Shown here one piece after another: positions 41,201-50,900 of a stretch of DNA of 64,000 bases. Within the stretch, counting starts at the first letter, position 1, and the number at the start of each line of letters is the position of its first letter. A model generated the notes under the pieces. That model searched no databases. It was not told the origin of the DNA and saw only the letters and a list, made by a program, of their open reading frames with translations. The DNA lies in NCBI GenBank assembly GCA_965248175.1, contig OZ252093.1:1116001-1180000 (forward strand), read 5' to 3'. This DNA comes from VXPQ01 sp965248175 (GTDB taxonomy: Bacteria; Bacteroidota; Rhodothermia; Rhodothermales; VXPQ01). The translations under genes were made by a program, and so were the position numbers.

Positions 41201-44199
41201 CATTGACCACGACAACCTACACGATTACGGCGACAGGTCCGGGAGGAAGCAAATCGAACGTGGCAACCGTAACGGTTCTTCCGCTTCCCAGGGTAGGTTT
41301 GTTCGCGTCTCCGAGCACGATTACCCTCGGCGGCAGTTCGACGCTTAGCTGGTCGTCGTTGCACGCTACGAGCGTATCGATCGATCAGGGCATCGGTTCG
41401 GTTGCGCTATCGGGAGAGCGAACGGTTTCTCCGACGATAACGACGACCTACACGATTACGGCGACAGGTCCGGGAGCAAGCAAACCGAACGTGGCGACCG
41501 TAACGGTTCTTGCGCCTTCTCCTACGGTGAGTTTGTCCGCGTCTCCGAGCACGATTAACCTCGGGGGTAGTTCGGAGCTTAGCTGGTCGTCGTCGAACGC
41601 CGATAGCGTATCGATCGATCAGGGTATCGGTTCGGTTGCGACGTCGGGAACGCGATCGGTCTCCCCGACGATAACGACGACCTACACGATTACGGCCACA
41701 GGTGCAGGTGGAACGGATACGGACGAGGCGACCGTGACGGTTCGTGCGCCTACGATCACGCTGTCGGCCTCGCCGAGTACGATTTGCAAAACAGAGTCGT
41801 CAACGCTCATCTGGTCGTCTACGAACGCTGATAACGTATCGATCGATCAGGGTATCGGTTCGGTTGCGCTATCGGGAACGCGATCGGTTTCTCCGACGAG
41901 CACGACAACGTACACGGCTACGGCGACGGGTGCAGGAACGGATACGGACACAACGCTCGTGACGGTTCGTGCGCCGCCTCCGACGGTGAGCTTGTCCGCG
42001 TCGCCGAGTACGATTGATCTAGGGGGCTCGTCAACGCTCACCTGGTCGTCTACGAACGCTACGAGCGTATCGATCAGTCCGGGTATCGGTTCGGTTGCGA
42101 CGACGCCGGGAGAGCACACGGTATCGGTTTCCCCCACGACCACAACGACCTACACGATCACGGCGACAAATAATTGCAGAAGCGTCACGGCCACAGCGAC
42201 CGTGACGGTTCGTGCGCCTACGATCACGCTGTCGGCCTCGCCAAGTACGATTTGCGAAGGAGAGTCGTCAACGCTCACCTGGTCGTCTACGAACGCTACG
42301 AGCGTATCGATCAATCAGGGTATCGGTTCGGTTGCGCTATCGGGAACGCGATCGGTTTATCCGACGAGCACGACAACGTACACGGCTACGGCGACGGGTG
42401 CAGGAACGGATACGGATCCGGCAACCGTGACGGTTCGTGCGCCGCCTCCGACGGTGAGCTTGTCCGCGTCGCCGAGTACGATTGATCTAGGGGGCTCGTC
42501 AACGCTCACCTGGTCGTCTACGAACGCTACGAGCGTATCGATCAGTCCGGGTATCGGTTCGGTTGCGACGACGCCGGGAGAGCACACGGTATCGGTTTCC
42601 CCCACGAGCACGACGACCTACACGATCACGGCGACAAATAATTGCAGAAGCGTCACGGACACAGCGACCGTGACGGTTCGTGCGCCTACGATCACGCTGT
42701 CGGCCTCGCCAGGTACGATTTGCCAGGGAGGATCGTCAATGCTCATCTGGTCGTCTACGAACGCTACGAGCGTATCGATCAATCAGGGTATCGGTTCGGT
42801 TGCGGCGTCGGATTCGCTATCGGTTTCTCCGACGAGCACGACAACGTACACGGCTACGGCGATGGGTGCAGGAACGGATAAGGATCCGGCAACCGTGACG
42901 GTTAATCCGCCTCCGACGGTGAGCTTGTCTGCGTTGCCGAGTACGATTGATCCAGAGGGCTCGTCAACGCTTAGTTGGTCGTCTACGAACGCTACGAGCG
43001 TATCGATCAGTCCGGGTATCGGTACGGTTGCGTCGTCGGGATCGCAATCGGTTTCTCCGACGACCACGACAACCTACACGATCACGGCTACGGGTACGAG
43101 TCCGTGCGAACCCGTCACGGACACAGTGACCGTGACGGTTAGGCCTACGGTCACGTTGTCGGCGGTTCCAGGTACGATTTGCCAGGGAGGATCGTCAACG
43201 CTCACCTGGTCGTCGTCGAACGCCGATAGCGTATCGATCGATCAGGGTATCGGTTCGGTTGCGGCGTCGGATTCGCAATCGGTTTCTCCGACGAGCACGA
43301 CAACCTACACGGCGACGGCCACGGGTGCAGGCGGAACGGCTACGGACACAACGCTCGTGACGGTTATTAATCAGTCTCCTACGGTGAGCTTGTCTGCGTC
43401 TGCGAGTACGATTAATCCAGGGGGGTCGTCAACGCTTAGCTGGTCGTCTACGAACGCTACGAGCGTATCGATCAATCAAGGCATTGGTACGGTTGCGACG
43501 TCGGATTCGCTATCGGTTTCTCCGACGAGCACGACAACCTACACGATCACGGCCACAAATGATTGCGGAAGCGTCACGGGCACAGCGACCGTGACGGTGA
43601 ACCTTACGGCCTCTATCACGGGTCCGACATCGATCGTGTCGGGCACAGAATACACATGGGGTTCCACGGTCACAGGCGGCACACCTCCCTACACGTACAG
43701 CTGGCACTATGGGACCTGCGTCTCGACACCACTGTCATCGTTTAGTACCCGTGACGTGCCTTGCGTGTGGCAGTATACAGGCGCAGGATCGGGAAGCAGT
43801 TATACGCGGACGATAACGACCACGAAGAGTTCTGTGCGAATTCGGCTGATCGTTAGCGATTCGGCCAGTCCCGCAAATTCGGTGACGAAGACGCTCTACG
43901 TGACGGTCACGCAGCCTCAGCCTGCCGTTCCGACGCCTGTCGGGACGATATCGGACCAGACGCTGGCCGAAGGAGGCTCTTCGTCGAGTTTCAGCGTGTC
44001 GTCGTATTTCAGCGGGCCTGTGGACATGACCTACTCGGCTTCGTCGTCGAACACGAGTAGTGTGACCACGAGCATGTCGCTCGCAACACTCACGATCAGC
44101 CCGGTGGCGGCAGGTACGGCGACAATAACGGTGACGGCGAGCGACGGCACAGCGTCCGCCACGCAGTCCTTCGACGTGACGGTAACACCCTCGAACTAA
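38260..44199 (+). CDS. giant lipoprotein with about 18 tandem Ig-like repeats
   Basis: A 1979-residue lipoprotein: signal helix and lipobox LSAC with cysteine 24, followed by acidic DDG. Residues about 25-285 form a unique domain; 290-361 are four 18-residue repeats rich in SESVS; about 388-1781 are 18 Ig-like units of about 77 residues, with core TLSWSSxxATSVSIDQGIGSV and a closing TTTYTITATG and TVTV strand. A PKD-like module (TGGTPPYTYSWHYG) and a cadherin-like module end the protein. It is likely a surface stalk or adhesin: lipid-anchored at the N-terminus with the binding domain at either end. Near-identical DNA repeats make copy number liable to change and to misassembly. Confidence 0.85.
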   Translation: MRHIFWIVTGMVALTVSLLMLSACDDGALTGLDDVDPSGSVAGVNARVAPQDSTAYEGGVPGKPASSSHRYALLGRILGDDGNPNSVRVHVKSWHTDYNGTSYPTLGIRAQGTIYHWAAYSEGIDIQGEGSVPLPGRDALYGLSFDSPARGDALLILFPAAGYVDTYFTWDNGTINITDRAIGARTHILDDISSYNDIDWRRGACEGGRFGRIVVEGDSLDVSTLLHRRFYGAIAGEGLGEGKGGIPKDVSGCGTSSDSFDVQLLGFADDDAYNMIDWRRIDPVSQSVSPKSSTTTSASESVSESVSPKSSATISGSESVSESVSPKSSATISGSESVSESVSPKSSTTTSVSQSVSESVSPTSSATYTIAGAGGSESDEASRTVHALPRVGLFASPSTITLGSSSELSWSSLHATSVSIDQGIGSAALSGERSVSPTITTTYTITATGPGGSKSNVATVTVLPLPRVGLFASPSTIDLGSSSELSWSSLHATSVSIDQGIGSVDLSGERSVSPTITTTYTITATGPGGSKSNVATVTVLAPSPTVSLSASPSAINLGGSSELSWSSSNADSVSIDQGIGSVATSGTRSVSPESTTTYTITATDLAGESASAEATLTVTAALPTVDLISSPGAIQHGGSSTLSWSSTSATSASIDQGIGSVATSGTESVSPESTTTYTITVTGPGGTNTDQTTVTLLEPPTVNLSASPSVITLGGSSTLSWESSSAMSVSIDQGIGSVAASGSQSVSPTSTTTYTITATGAGTATDTTIVAVVLVLEPPTVSLSASPSTIDLGGSSTLSWSSENAISVSIDQGIGSVAASGSQSVSPESTTTYTITATGLVGTETDQATVTVLAPPSVSLSASPGTITLGSSSTLTWESENADSVSIDQGIGSVELSGERSVSPTSSTTYTITATGPGGTETDTTTVTVLPLPRVGLFASPSTINLGGSSTLSWSSLHADSVSIDQGIGSVALSGERSVSPLTTTTYTITATGPGGSKSNVATVTVLPLPRVGLFASPSTITLGGSSTLSWSSLHATSVSIDQGIGSVALSGERTVSPTITTTYTITATGPGASKPNVATVTVLAPSPTVSLSASPSTINLGGSSELSWSSSNADSVSIDQGIGSVATSGTRSVSPTITTTYTITATGAGGTDTDEATVTVRAPTITLSASPSTICKTESSTLIWSSTNADNVSIDQGIGSVALSGTRSVSPTSTTTYTATATGAGTDTDTTLVTVRAPPPTVSLSASPSTIDLGGSSTLTWSSTNATSVSISPGIGSVATTPGEHTVSVSPTTTTTYTITATNNCRSVTATATVTVRAPTITLSASPSTICEGESSTLTWSSTNATSVSINQGIGSVALSGTRSVYPTSTTTYTATATGAGTDTDPATVTVRAPPPTVSLSASPSTIDLGGSSTLTWSSTNATSVSISPGIGSVATTPGEHTVSVSPTSTTTYTITATNNCRSVTDTATVTVRAPTITLSASPGTICQGGSSMLIWSSTNATSVSINQGIGSVAASDSLSVSPTSTTTYTATAMGAGTDKDPATVTVNPPPTVSLSALPSTIDPEGSSTLSWSSTNATSVSISPGIGTVASSGSQSVSPTTTTTYTITATGTSPCEPVTDTVTVTVRPTVTLSAVPGTICQGGSSTLTWSSSNADSVSIDQGIGSVAASDSQSVSPTSTTTYTATATGAGGTATDTTLVTVINQSPTVSLSASASTINPGGSSTLSWSSTNATSVSINQGIGTVATSDSLSVSPTSTTTYTITATNDCGSVTGTATVTVNLTASITGPTSIVSGTEYTWGSTVTGGTPPYTYSWHYGTCVSTPLSSFSTRDVPCVWQYTGAGSGSSYTRTITTTKSSVRIRLIVSDSASPANSVTKTLYVTVTQPQPAVPTPVGTISDQTLAEGGSSSSFSVSSYFSGPVDMTYSASSSNTSSVTTSMSLATLTISPVAAGTATITVTASDGTASATQSFDVTVTPSN
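39127..39342 (+). repeat. four tandem 54-base repeats (SESVS-rich linker)
   Basis: Units begin at 39127, 39181, 39235 and 39289, each starting CCGAAGAGTTCG and encoding PKSSATISGSESVSESVS with few changes. Units two and three are almost identical. Because 54 is a multiple of three, other frames are also free of stops. Confidence 0.9.
39421..43602 (+). repeat. 18 tandem repeats of about 232 bases encoding Ig-like domains
   Basis: 4182 bases in about 18 units. The DNA for SIDQGIGSV (CGATCGATCAGGGTATCGGT) recurs almost unchanged in most units. Repeats 1, 2, 8 and 9 share the LPRVGLFASPS version, and 3 and 10 are near copies, so blocks have been duplicated, not only single units. Confidence 0.9.
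41746..43602 (+). repeat. two-domain super-repeat of about 468 bases, four copies
   Basis: Domains 11-12, 13-14, 15-16 and 17-18 form pairs starting at 41746, 42214, 42682 and 43144. The first member has a cysteine after ST/GTI (TIC); the second has one near its end (NNC, SPC or NDC). The first ten domains lack both cysteines. Confidence 0.8.
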
Positions 44200-44373
44200 C
44201 ACGCTCCTTCGATGCCTTCCATCGCAAAACGACGAGGTGTAACACCCCGGCCATGAAGTACTCCGCCCCGACACGAACCGCTACGCCCCTGCTATTACTA
44301 TATGGCCTCTATCGCTCAGCCTGCGCTCATGCCATCAAGCCCCCTTCGCTTTGTAGTTAATTCATAACAAGCC

Positions 44374-44402
44374 TTGACAACTTGGTAACAATGTCGTAGC
44401 CT
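44374..44402 (+). promoter_or_regulatory. possible promoter of the TonB receptor operon
   Basis: TTGACA (44374-44379), 17 bases, then TAGCCT (44397-44402). The -35 is perfect, the -10 weak. It would give a leader of about 118 bases. The rest of the 327-base gap from 44200 shows only the leader hairpin and ribosome-binding site; no terminator was seen after the giant lipoprotein gene. Confidence 0.4.
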
Positions 44403-44458
44403 TACACTAAGGCGTCACTGCGACGAACAACCCGTTTTCATTCATACCGGACGACAAC

Positions 44459-44489
44459 GCCGGGCATGGGCTCCTTGAAAGTGCCCGGC
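44459..44489 (+). promoter_or_regulatory. leader hairpin with loop complementary to the ribosome-binding site
   Basis: GCCGGGCA (44459-44466) pairs perfectly with TGCCCGGC (44482-44489). The 15-base loop contains CTCCT (44471-44475), complementary to AGGAG in the strong Shine-Dalgarno AGGAGGT at 44515-44521, five bases before the ATG. A loop-to-ribosome-site interaction could control translation of the receptor. Confidence 0.45.
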
Positions 44490-44526
44490 ATTGCAGACAT
44501 ACACCATACAAATCAGGAGGTAGCAC

Positions 44527-47500
44527 ATGTTGCGCAGGTGCGTTACAACCGTACTCATTCTGCTCGTCATGCCCTTTGCAGCGCTGGCGCAAAACACGGG
44601 CAAGCTCTCCGGCGTCATCACGGATGTATCTACGGGCGAATCGCTGCCCGGCGCCAATATCATTCTCGGAGGCACCCTGCTCGGGAGCGCCTCGGACCTG
44701 GATGGAAACTACTTCATCATTGGCGTGCCCGTGGGGGCGTATGATATTACGGCTTCCTTCGTAGGGTATCAGTCCCAGACCGTCCAGCAGGTGGAGATCA
44801 ATGCCGGCTACACCCGGGAATTGAATTTCAGTCTCATGCCCGGGGCCGAACTGGAGGAACTTCTGATCGTGTACGAACGACCGATTATCCAGAAGGACGC
44901 TATCGGCGCCCCGCGCGTGATGACCAGCGATCAGTTGGTGGTGCTCCCGATTCGGGGTGTCGCCAATGTGGCCTCGCTACAGAGCGGTGTGGTCACGTCG
45001 GAAGGTACGGGTCTCTTCGTACGCGGGAGTCGCGAACAGGAACTCACGTATTACGTGGATGGGGTGCGGATATCAGGGCAGCAGGCCCTTCCGCGCGTTG
45101 CCATTTCAGAGCAGGAAATGCTGATCGGAACCATTCCGGCCAAGTACGGCGATGCGCAAGCAGGTGTGGTGTCGGTCACGACGAAGAGCGGCGCCGACCA
45201 CTTTTTCGGCACGGTGGGAGCCTATACCTCTCAAGGGCTCGACAGTTACGGTCATAGCCTCGGCGAAATTTCGTTGGGAGGCCCAATCATCCCCGGTCGC
45301 CTCAGTTTCTTTGTGTCGGGGCAGCATGTCCGCCAGGAGGATTCCGGCCCGTACGGCGTACCCACGTATCAGCTTACGGACGAGCAGATTTCCGCGCTTA
45401 ATGCCAATCCGCAGGTTGTGCGGGCCACGAATGCCGCCGGAGATTCCTTGTACCTGCCGTTTCCGTGGGAAGCCGCCCGGGATGCTTTCGGCAACGAGAA
45501 GCCGCTTACACCGGACTCGCTGGCTACGATACTGAGTATCCCCGAGGGGTACAGCCTTGATGGGGGAGGGCTCATCAATGCGCCCGACACGTACCGCCGG
45601 GAAGATTTTACGCTGGAGCCGGCCAAAGATAGTCCTTTCGGAGAAACGATCGTAACCGGTAATGTCACGATCCGGCCTACGCAGACCATCACGCTGCGCG
45701 TGGGCGGCGGGTACGAAACACAAAAAACGGAGACGCTCGGCTATTCCCGGCATGTATTCAATCCTAATTCCTTTTATCATAGAGAGAATGATACATGGCG
45801 GGTCTACGGCAGTCTGCGCCAGCGCTTCGCCTCGAACTTCTTCTATCAGATCGACGCTTCGTATCAGAACTACAAGTACAAGTTGTATCCCAACGGATTT
45901 TCCGGTACTGTGGAAGAGGCGTTTTCCTATGGGGATCTGGATGAGGGGGATCATCTGGAAACAGCCCGTCGCTATTTTGCGGCGCGATCCACTGGGTATG
46001 CGCCACTGTACAGCGCCGACGGTACCGCCGGGTTGGGTAGCGTAGCTGGCGTTACCTTTTCAATGCCTGGTGCTCCGCTGGCTACGTTCCAGAAGCAGGA
46101 CCGGAAAACGTTTCAGGTGTCGGGGAACGCCACGGCGCAGATTGGTCTGCACCAGTTAGAATTCGGCGGCGAGTACCGCACGTTCACGCAGCGCTGGTAC
46201 AGTATAGCCGGTTTCGGGTTGTCCCGCTACGCCCAGGACGACAATTGCGAGCAAGTGGCCTGTTACGGCAACTACAGCCAGTTGCCGTTCGATGCCTTCC
46301 GGGAACGGACCAACTATTACGGTTACGATTTCCGGGGGCTGAACGAGGTGGATGACCAGGACATTCAGGGATATTTCAACCGGACGAATCTCAATGTGGC
46401 GCCGTACCAGCCGATCTACTACGGCGGGTATTTGCAGGATAAGATCGAGTACCGCGACCTCATCCTGAATCTTGGCGTACGCATGGAAGTGTTCGACAAT
46501 AACGCGCCTGTGTTGAAGGACATTTATGCGCCGCGTCCCATTATCCGCGCGGGTTCGGTATCCGGAACGCCTGCAGGCGTCGATCCGGGCGATGCGGTGT
46601 ACTTCAACGATGCAGGCGATGTCGTCGGCTTCCGGGATCTGGACGGAAATTTCTTCGATGCCGGGGGATCCCAGGTGGATGCCCTGAACATTGTGAACGA
46701 TCTGTCCGGTCAGGTCCAGCCGGCTGATGAACCCATTTCCAATGCGTTCGAGGATTATACGCCGCAGGCTACGTTCATGCCGCGCATCGGAGTCAGCTTC
46801 CCGGTTACCGACCGGGCCGTTTTCTTTGCCTCCTACAACATAACCAGCCAGCGGCCCACGGAGAATGCGTTTACGGCCTTCCGGTCCTATGAGGAAATCA
46901 CGACGCAGAATTCCCGTACGTCGAATCCCAAGCTGGATCCGGAGCGGACCACCCAGTATGAACTGGGTTTCCGGCAGCGATTGGGCGCCAGCACGGCGCT
47001 CACGATTTCCGGGTTCTACCGGACGCAGGAAAACAAGATCAGCAATCGTCGTTTGATCGGGGGCTTTCCTTCCTACGGCACCTACCTGAATGCCGATTTT
47101 ACCACGACTAAAGGCATCGAATTCGGCTTTGACTTGCGCCGGACCCGTAATCTCGCGCTGACGGCGAATTACACGCTGTCGTTTGCGCAGGGTACGGGAT
47201 CGGATGCCGGCGCTACCTCGGTGATCGTCTGGCGCGGTTCGGTGTTTCCGAACACCATTGCTCCGGCGGACTTCGATCAGCGGCATACGTTGAATGCGTC
47301 GCTCGACTATCGCTTTGGGGAGGACGAGGGGCCGATGATCGGGGGCAATCGCCTGCTCGAGAATATGGGCCTGAACATACTGCTCCGGTACGGCAGCGGT
47401 ATGGCGTACACGGCATTGGCCGGATCGTCGTTCAATGTGAACGATAGCTTTACCGACGACGCGGTAGGTTCCGTCAACTCGGCGCGTCTTCCGTCTACCT

Positions 47501-47823
47501 CTCGCATCGATGTGCGTCTGGATCGACGCTTCCAGGTAGGCAGTGCTTCGCTGACCGCCTATTTAATTGTGCTGAACCTCCTCGACACGCAAAACGTGCT
47601 GGCGGTTTTCCGGGCTACGGGCTTGCCTGATAATGACGGCTATCTGATGACGGACGGCGGTCGGGGTTTTCTTGCTACGCAAGCTGATCCCACGGCCGCT
47701 GCATTTTTGTACGATGCGTTCATCAGTGGCCCGGTTAACGTAGGCAGCAGGCACACATCGACATCCGGCCTGATGTACAGCCGACCTCGCCTCATGCGCC
47801 TGGGATTCGCGCTCAACTTTTAA
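44527..47823 (+). CDS. TonB-dependent outer-membrane receptor
   Basis: A 1098-residue receptor. After a signal peptide (cleavage near ALAQ) comes a carboxypeptidase-regulatory-like beta-sandwich (about 25-105: GVITDVSTGESLPGANI, DLDGNYFI, VGYQSQ), then a plug with GVVTSEGTGLFVRGSREQE and YYVDGVRI at about 155-185, and a large 22-strand barrel to a terminal aromatic (LGFALNF). It would import a ligand using TonB/ExbBD energy. No SusD partner follows; instead a sorting-tailed secreted protein and a PorV-like barrel do. AGGAGGT gives an unusually strong start. Confidence 0.92.
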   Translation: MLRRCVTTVLILLVMPFAALAQNTGKLSGVITDVSTGESLPGANIILGGTLLGSASDLDGNYFIIGVPVGAYDITASFVGYQSQTVQQVEINAGYTRELNFSLMPGAELEELLIVYERPIIQKDAIGAPRVMTSDQLVVLPIRGVANVASLQSGVVTSEGTGLFVRGSREQELTYYVDGVRISGQQALPRVAISEQEMLIGTIPAKYGDAQAGVVSVTTKSGADHFFGTVGAYTSQGLDSYGHSLGEISLGGPIIPGRLSFFVSGQHVRQEDSGPYGVPTYQLTDEQISALNANPQVVRATNAAGDSLYLPFPWEAARDAFGNEKPLTPDSLATILSIPEGYSLDGGGLINAPDTYRREDFTLEPAKDSPFGETIVTGNVTIRPTQTITLRVGGGYETQKTETLGYSRHVFNPNSFYHRENDTWRVYGSLRQRFASNFFYQIDASYQNYKYKLYPNGFSGTVEEAFSYGDLDEGDHLETARRYFAARSTGYAPLYSADGTAGLGSVAGVTFSMPGAPLATFQKQDRKTFQVSGNATAQIGLHQLEFGGEYRTFTQRWYSIAGFGLSRYAQDDNCEQVACYGNYSQLPFDAFRERTNYYGYDFRGLNEVDDQDIQGYFNRTNLNVAPYQPIYYGGYLQDKIEYRDLILNLGVRMEVFDNNAPVLKDIYAPRPIIRAGSVSGTPAGVDPGDAVYFNDAGDVVGFRDLDGNFFDAGGSQVDALNIVNDLSGQVQPADEPISNAFEDYTPQATFMPRIGVSFPVTDRAVFFASYNITSQRPTENAFTAFRSYEEITTQNSRTSNPKLDPERTTQYELGFRQRLGASTALTISGFYRTQENKISNRRLIGGFPSYGTYLNADFTTTKGIEFGFDLRRTRNLALTANYTLSFAQGTGSDAGATSVIVWRGSVFPNTIAPADFDQRHTLNASLDYRFGEDEGPMIGGNRLLENMGLNILLRYGSGMAYTALAGSSFNVNDSFTDDAVGSVNSARLPSTSRIDVRLDRRFQVGSASLTAYLIVLNLLDTQNVLAVFRATGLPDNDGYLMTDGGRGFLATQADPTAAAFLYDAFISGPVNVGSRHTSTSGLMYSRPRLMRLGFALNF

Positions 47824-47909
47824 CGTGATCAGGGATGCATGGTGGGGCGTGTTACGCTCCGCCAACGCCTGATGAGGGAATTTTCCCGAATGCAACGCCT
47901 CATATACTC

Positions 47910-50900
47910 ATGAAGCAGCTTACACGATACCTGATTCTGATTTTCGCTGTTTGTCTGATCCCTGCGTCAAGCGCTTTTGCAGACAAGGATAAGGACGATG
48001 ACGATAAGGACAAGAAGGCGCGGCAGAGTGAGCCTTCTGCTGTGCTACGGACCAGCGGTTCGGGTCCTGATCCCGGTCAATGCACGCTTGGGCTGGCGCA
48101 GAAGGACCTTGACGTCAACAATGTCCGCGCCCGTCTTTTCAATATCGGGAGCATCGGCTACGGTAATGGCGCCGAGGCGCAATATATCGCTCCCAAAGCC
48201 TCTGGACACTCGCCCATCTATGCGATGGGCATCTGGATAGGCGGCATGGCGGGTGACAATCTGCGCGTGGCCGGTTCCAGATACGACGATTTCGAATTCT
48301 GGCCAGGACCGCTCGGGCCGGACGGACGCCCGGTGAATCCGAACGATTGTTCGGCGTACGATCGTCTTTACAAGGTGAGCCGGAGCGACGTTCAGAACTA
48401 CGAGGCGACGGGTCAGGCTGCTTCGGACTTGGCGGACTGGCCGTACGATCTGGGCGCGCCGGTTATAGACGGGGACGGTACGGAGGGGAACTATAACCTT
48501 GCGGGGGGCGATCGTCCCGATTTGATCGGGGATCAGGCGGTGTGGTGGATCATGAACGATGTGGGTAATGCTCACCAAAGTACGCAAGCCGCGCCTATCG
48601 GCGTGGAGGTGCGTGTGCATGCGTTTGGGTTCAACCGCGGGGGTGCGCTCGGCGACATGACGTTTTTCAAGTACAACGTGACGTACAAGGGCGACGAGCC
48701 GCTCACCGACACGTACTTCTCTATTTTCTCCGATCCTGATTTGGGCGATGCTGCGGACGACTTTGTGGGTGTGGACACGACGCTCAGTCTTGGTTACGTA
48801 TACAACGACACTGCGACGGACGACGTATACGGCCCGGCTCCTGCGGCAGGCTACGACTTCTTCCAAGGGCCTATTTCGGAGGACGGCGATACGCTGGGCG
48901 TGACCAGTTTCATGTATTTTATCAATACTCGAGACCCCAATGTTTCTGATCCTTCACTTGCTCAGGAAATATATAATGTGCAGCAAGGTTTCTGGAAAGG
49001 TGGTCAACCCCTCACGGCCAACGGGCTCGGGTATCAGACGGGTGGACCCGAGACTATCACCAAATTCGCTTATCCGGGCGATCCGGTGACGGGCGCCTTC
49101 TGGAGCGAGGTGAACAGCGATGGCAACGGAGCTCGGAACCAATCCGGTGATCGCCGCCTTGTGGTGTCCACGGGTCCATTCACTTTGGAGCCGGGCGACA
49201 GCCAGGACATCGTGTTCGGGGTCGTGTTTGCCCAGGGTGCGGATAACCTGAGTTCGATATCGGCGTTGCGAGATGCGGACGCGTTTGCGCAGTCGCTCTA
49301 CGATGTAGGGTTCAATATTCCTTCGCCTCCGCCTCCGCCTCCTTTGTGCAACCCCAATTCATCCAACGCTGAGTTGCACCCGGGCTCGGGCAATTGCCTG
49401 TATGCTTCGGAGCTGGACGGGCAGGCGCACCTCGTGTGGGGGTATCCGTCTACCAGCGAGAATTATCTTGGATCGTTCGATGCGGTCGATTCGTTCCTTG
49501 CGGAGGTGGACGTCGACGACAAGACGTACACGTTCGAGGGCTTCAACATCTACCGGTATCCTACGTCTTCGTTTGCGTCTGATAAACGTGAGTATGTCGC
49601 GACATTCGATATCGCGAACGGAGTCAAAAAGGTGACCGATCCGGTGTACGACGGCGATGTGGGTGATTTTCGCCAGCAGGTATCTGCACGGGGGACGGAC
49701 AGCGGGCTACAGTATAACTTCCCCTTGTTGAACCTGACGAACTACACGGACTACTACTACGGGGTGTCGGCATATGCCTACAGTCCGAACTCGACGCCGA
49801 AGGTTCTTGAGAGTCCCCCGACGGACATTACGATTCGCCCGTCGCGGATTGCTTCCACAATGGGAGGGTCTTCGCTCGGGGGCGATGTCACCACCACGGA
49901 CTCCTCGGCAGTGGTGGTGACGCAAAATGGACAAGGGGTTATTATGTGGCGCGTGGTGGACCCTGCTCAGTTGAAGGGTTCCGATTACACGGTGCAGATG
50001 TTTGATGTGGGCGAGGAATGCAGTGTGGAAGAGGGGCAGGGGGTACTGTCGTATAGTATCATGCGCGAGTCAGACGGACATTTGATTTTAGATGGTTGCG
50101 CCCACTTCAATAATACAGGAGAAGCATATCCTGAGCAGAAAGATGTCATTGTTGCGGATGGGATTGCGTTCTCGGTAAGTGGCCCTGCCCCCAGTTTTCG
50201 TACGATTCCGGGTTCGGATCGCGAAGCGTTTATGGAGATCACGGGGCCGGGGGGTAATCCTGCGTGTACGCTGGAAAGCGATGGGTCATACAGCGGGGCT
50301 TACGGCTGTGCGCTGTTGGGTGGCGATTGGATTTACGGGTCGTACAATAGCACGAGCGAGTATGTCGTGTATGGTCCAACGACTCGTTCTTTTGAACGTA
50401 TAGGTCTTTTTGCCCCAAACGATTTCGAGATTCGGTTTACAGAGCGGGGATCCTACGCTTTCCATCCATTCACAACGGACAATGTAATGTGGGTTCCTTT
50501 CGAGGTATGGGACATAGGCCCCACTTCCGGGTTTTCCTATGTGGGTGACAACGATCCTGCGGATGATGTTCAGTTGATCCCGAACATTTTCTCGGATAAC
50601 GGGGGCGAGTGTGAATTCAATGTGGGAGAGATTCCCCAAGATCCATTCGGATTGGGTTGGACGGGTACGGACCGAATCTACGCCTACTACGCTACAAACG
50701 GTTACGATCAATGGGAGGCAGCCGTAGCGCCGGTGCTTGAGGGAGACGATGACGGATGTCTGGCGATAGAAGGCGTGTCCGGTCATGTCGCTTTCGGACG
50801 GAATCGTCCTCTACAAAGAGAAATTATTTACACGGGGTTCGAGGATATCTCCTCTATGGAAGGCACGGTCATTCGTTTCCTGACAACGAAATCGCACTTA

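Noticed and set aside
39421..43602. Regular repeats considered as a CRISPR array or satellite.
   Set aside because: Units are about 232 bases, protein-coding throughout, with no short repeat/unique spacer pattern and no cas genes.
44200..44526. Cobalamin or other metabolite riboswitch before the TonB receptor.
   Set aside because: The leader is short and lacks a B12-box or other known conserved core; only one simple hairpin is visible.
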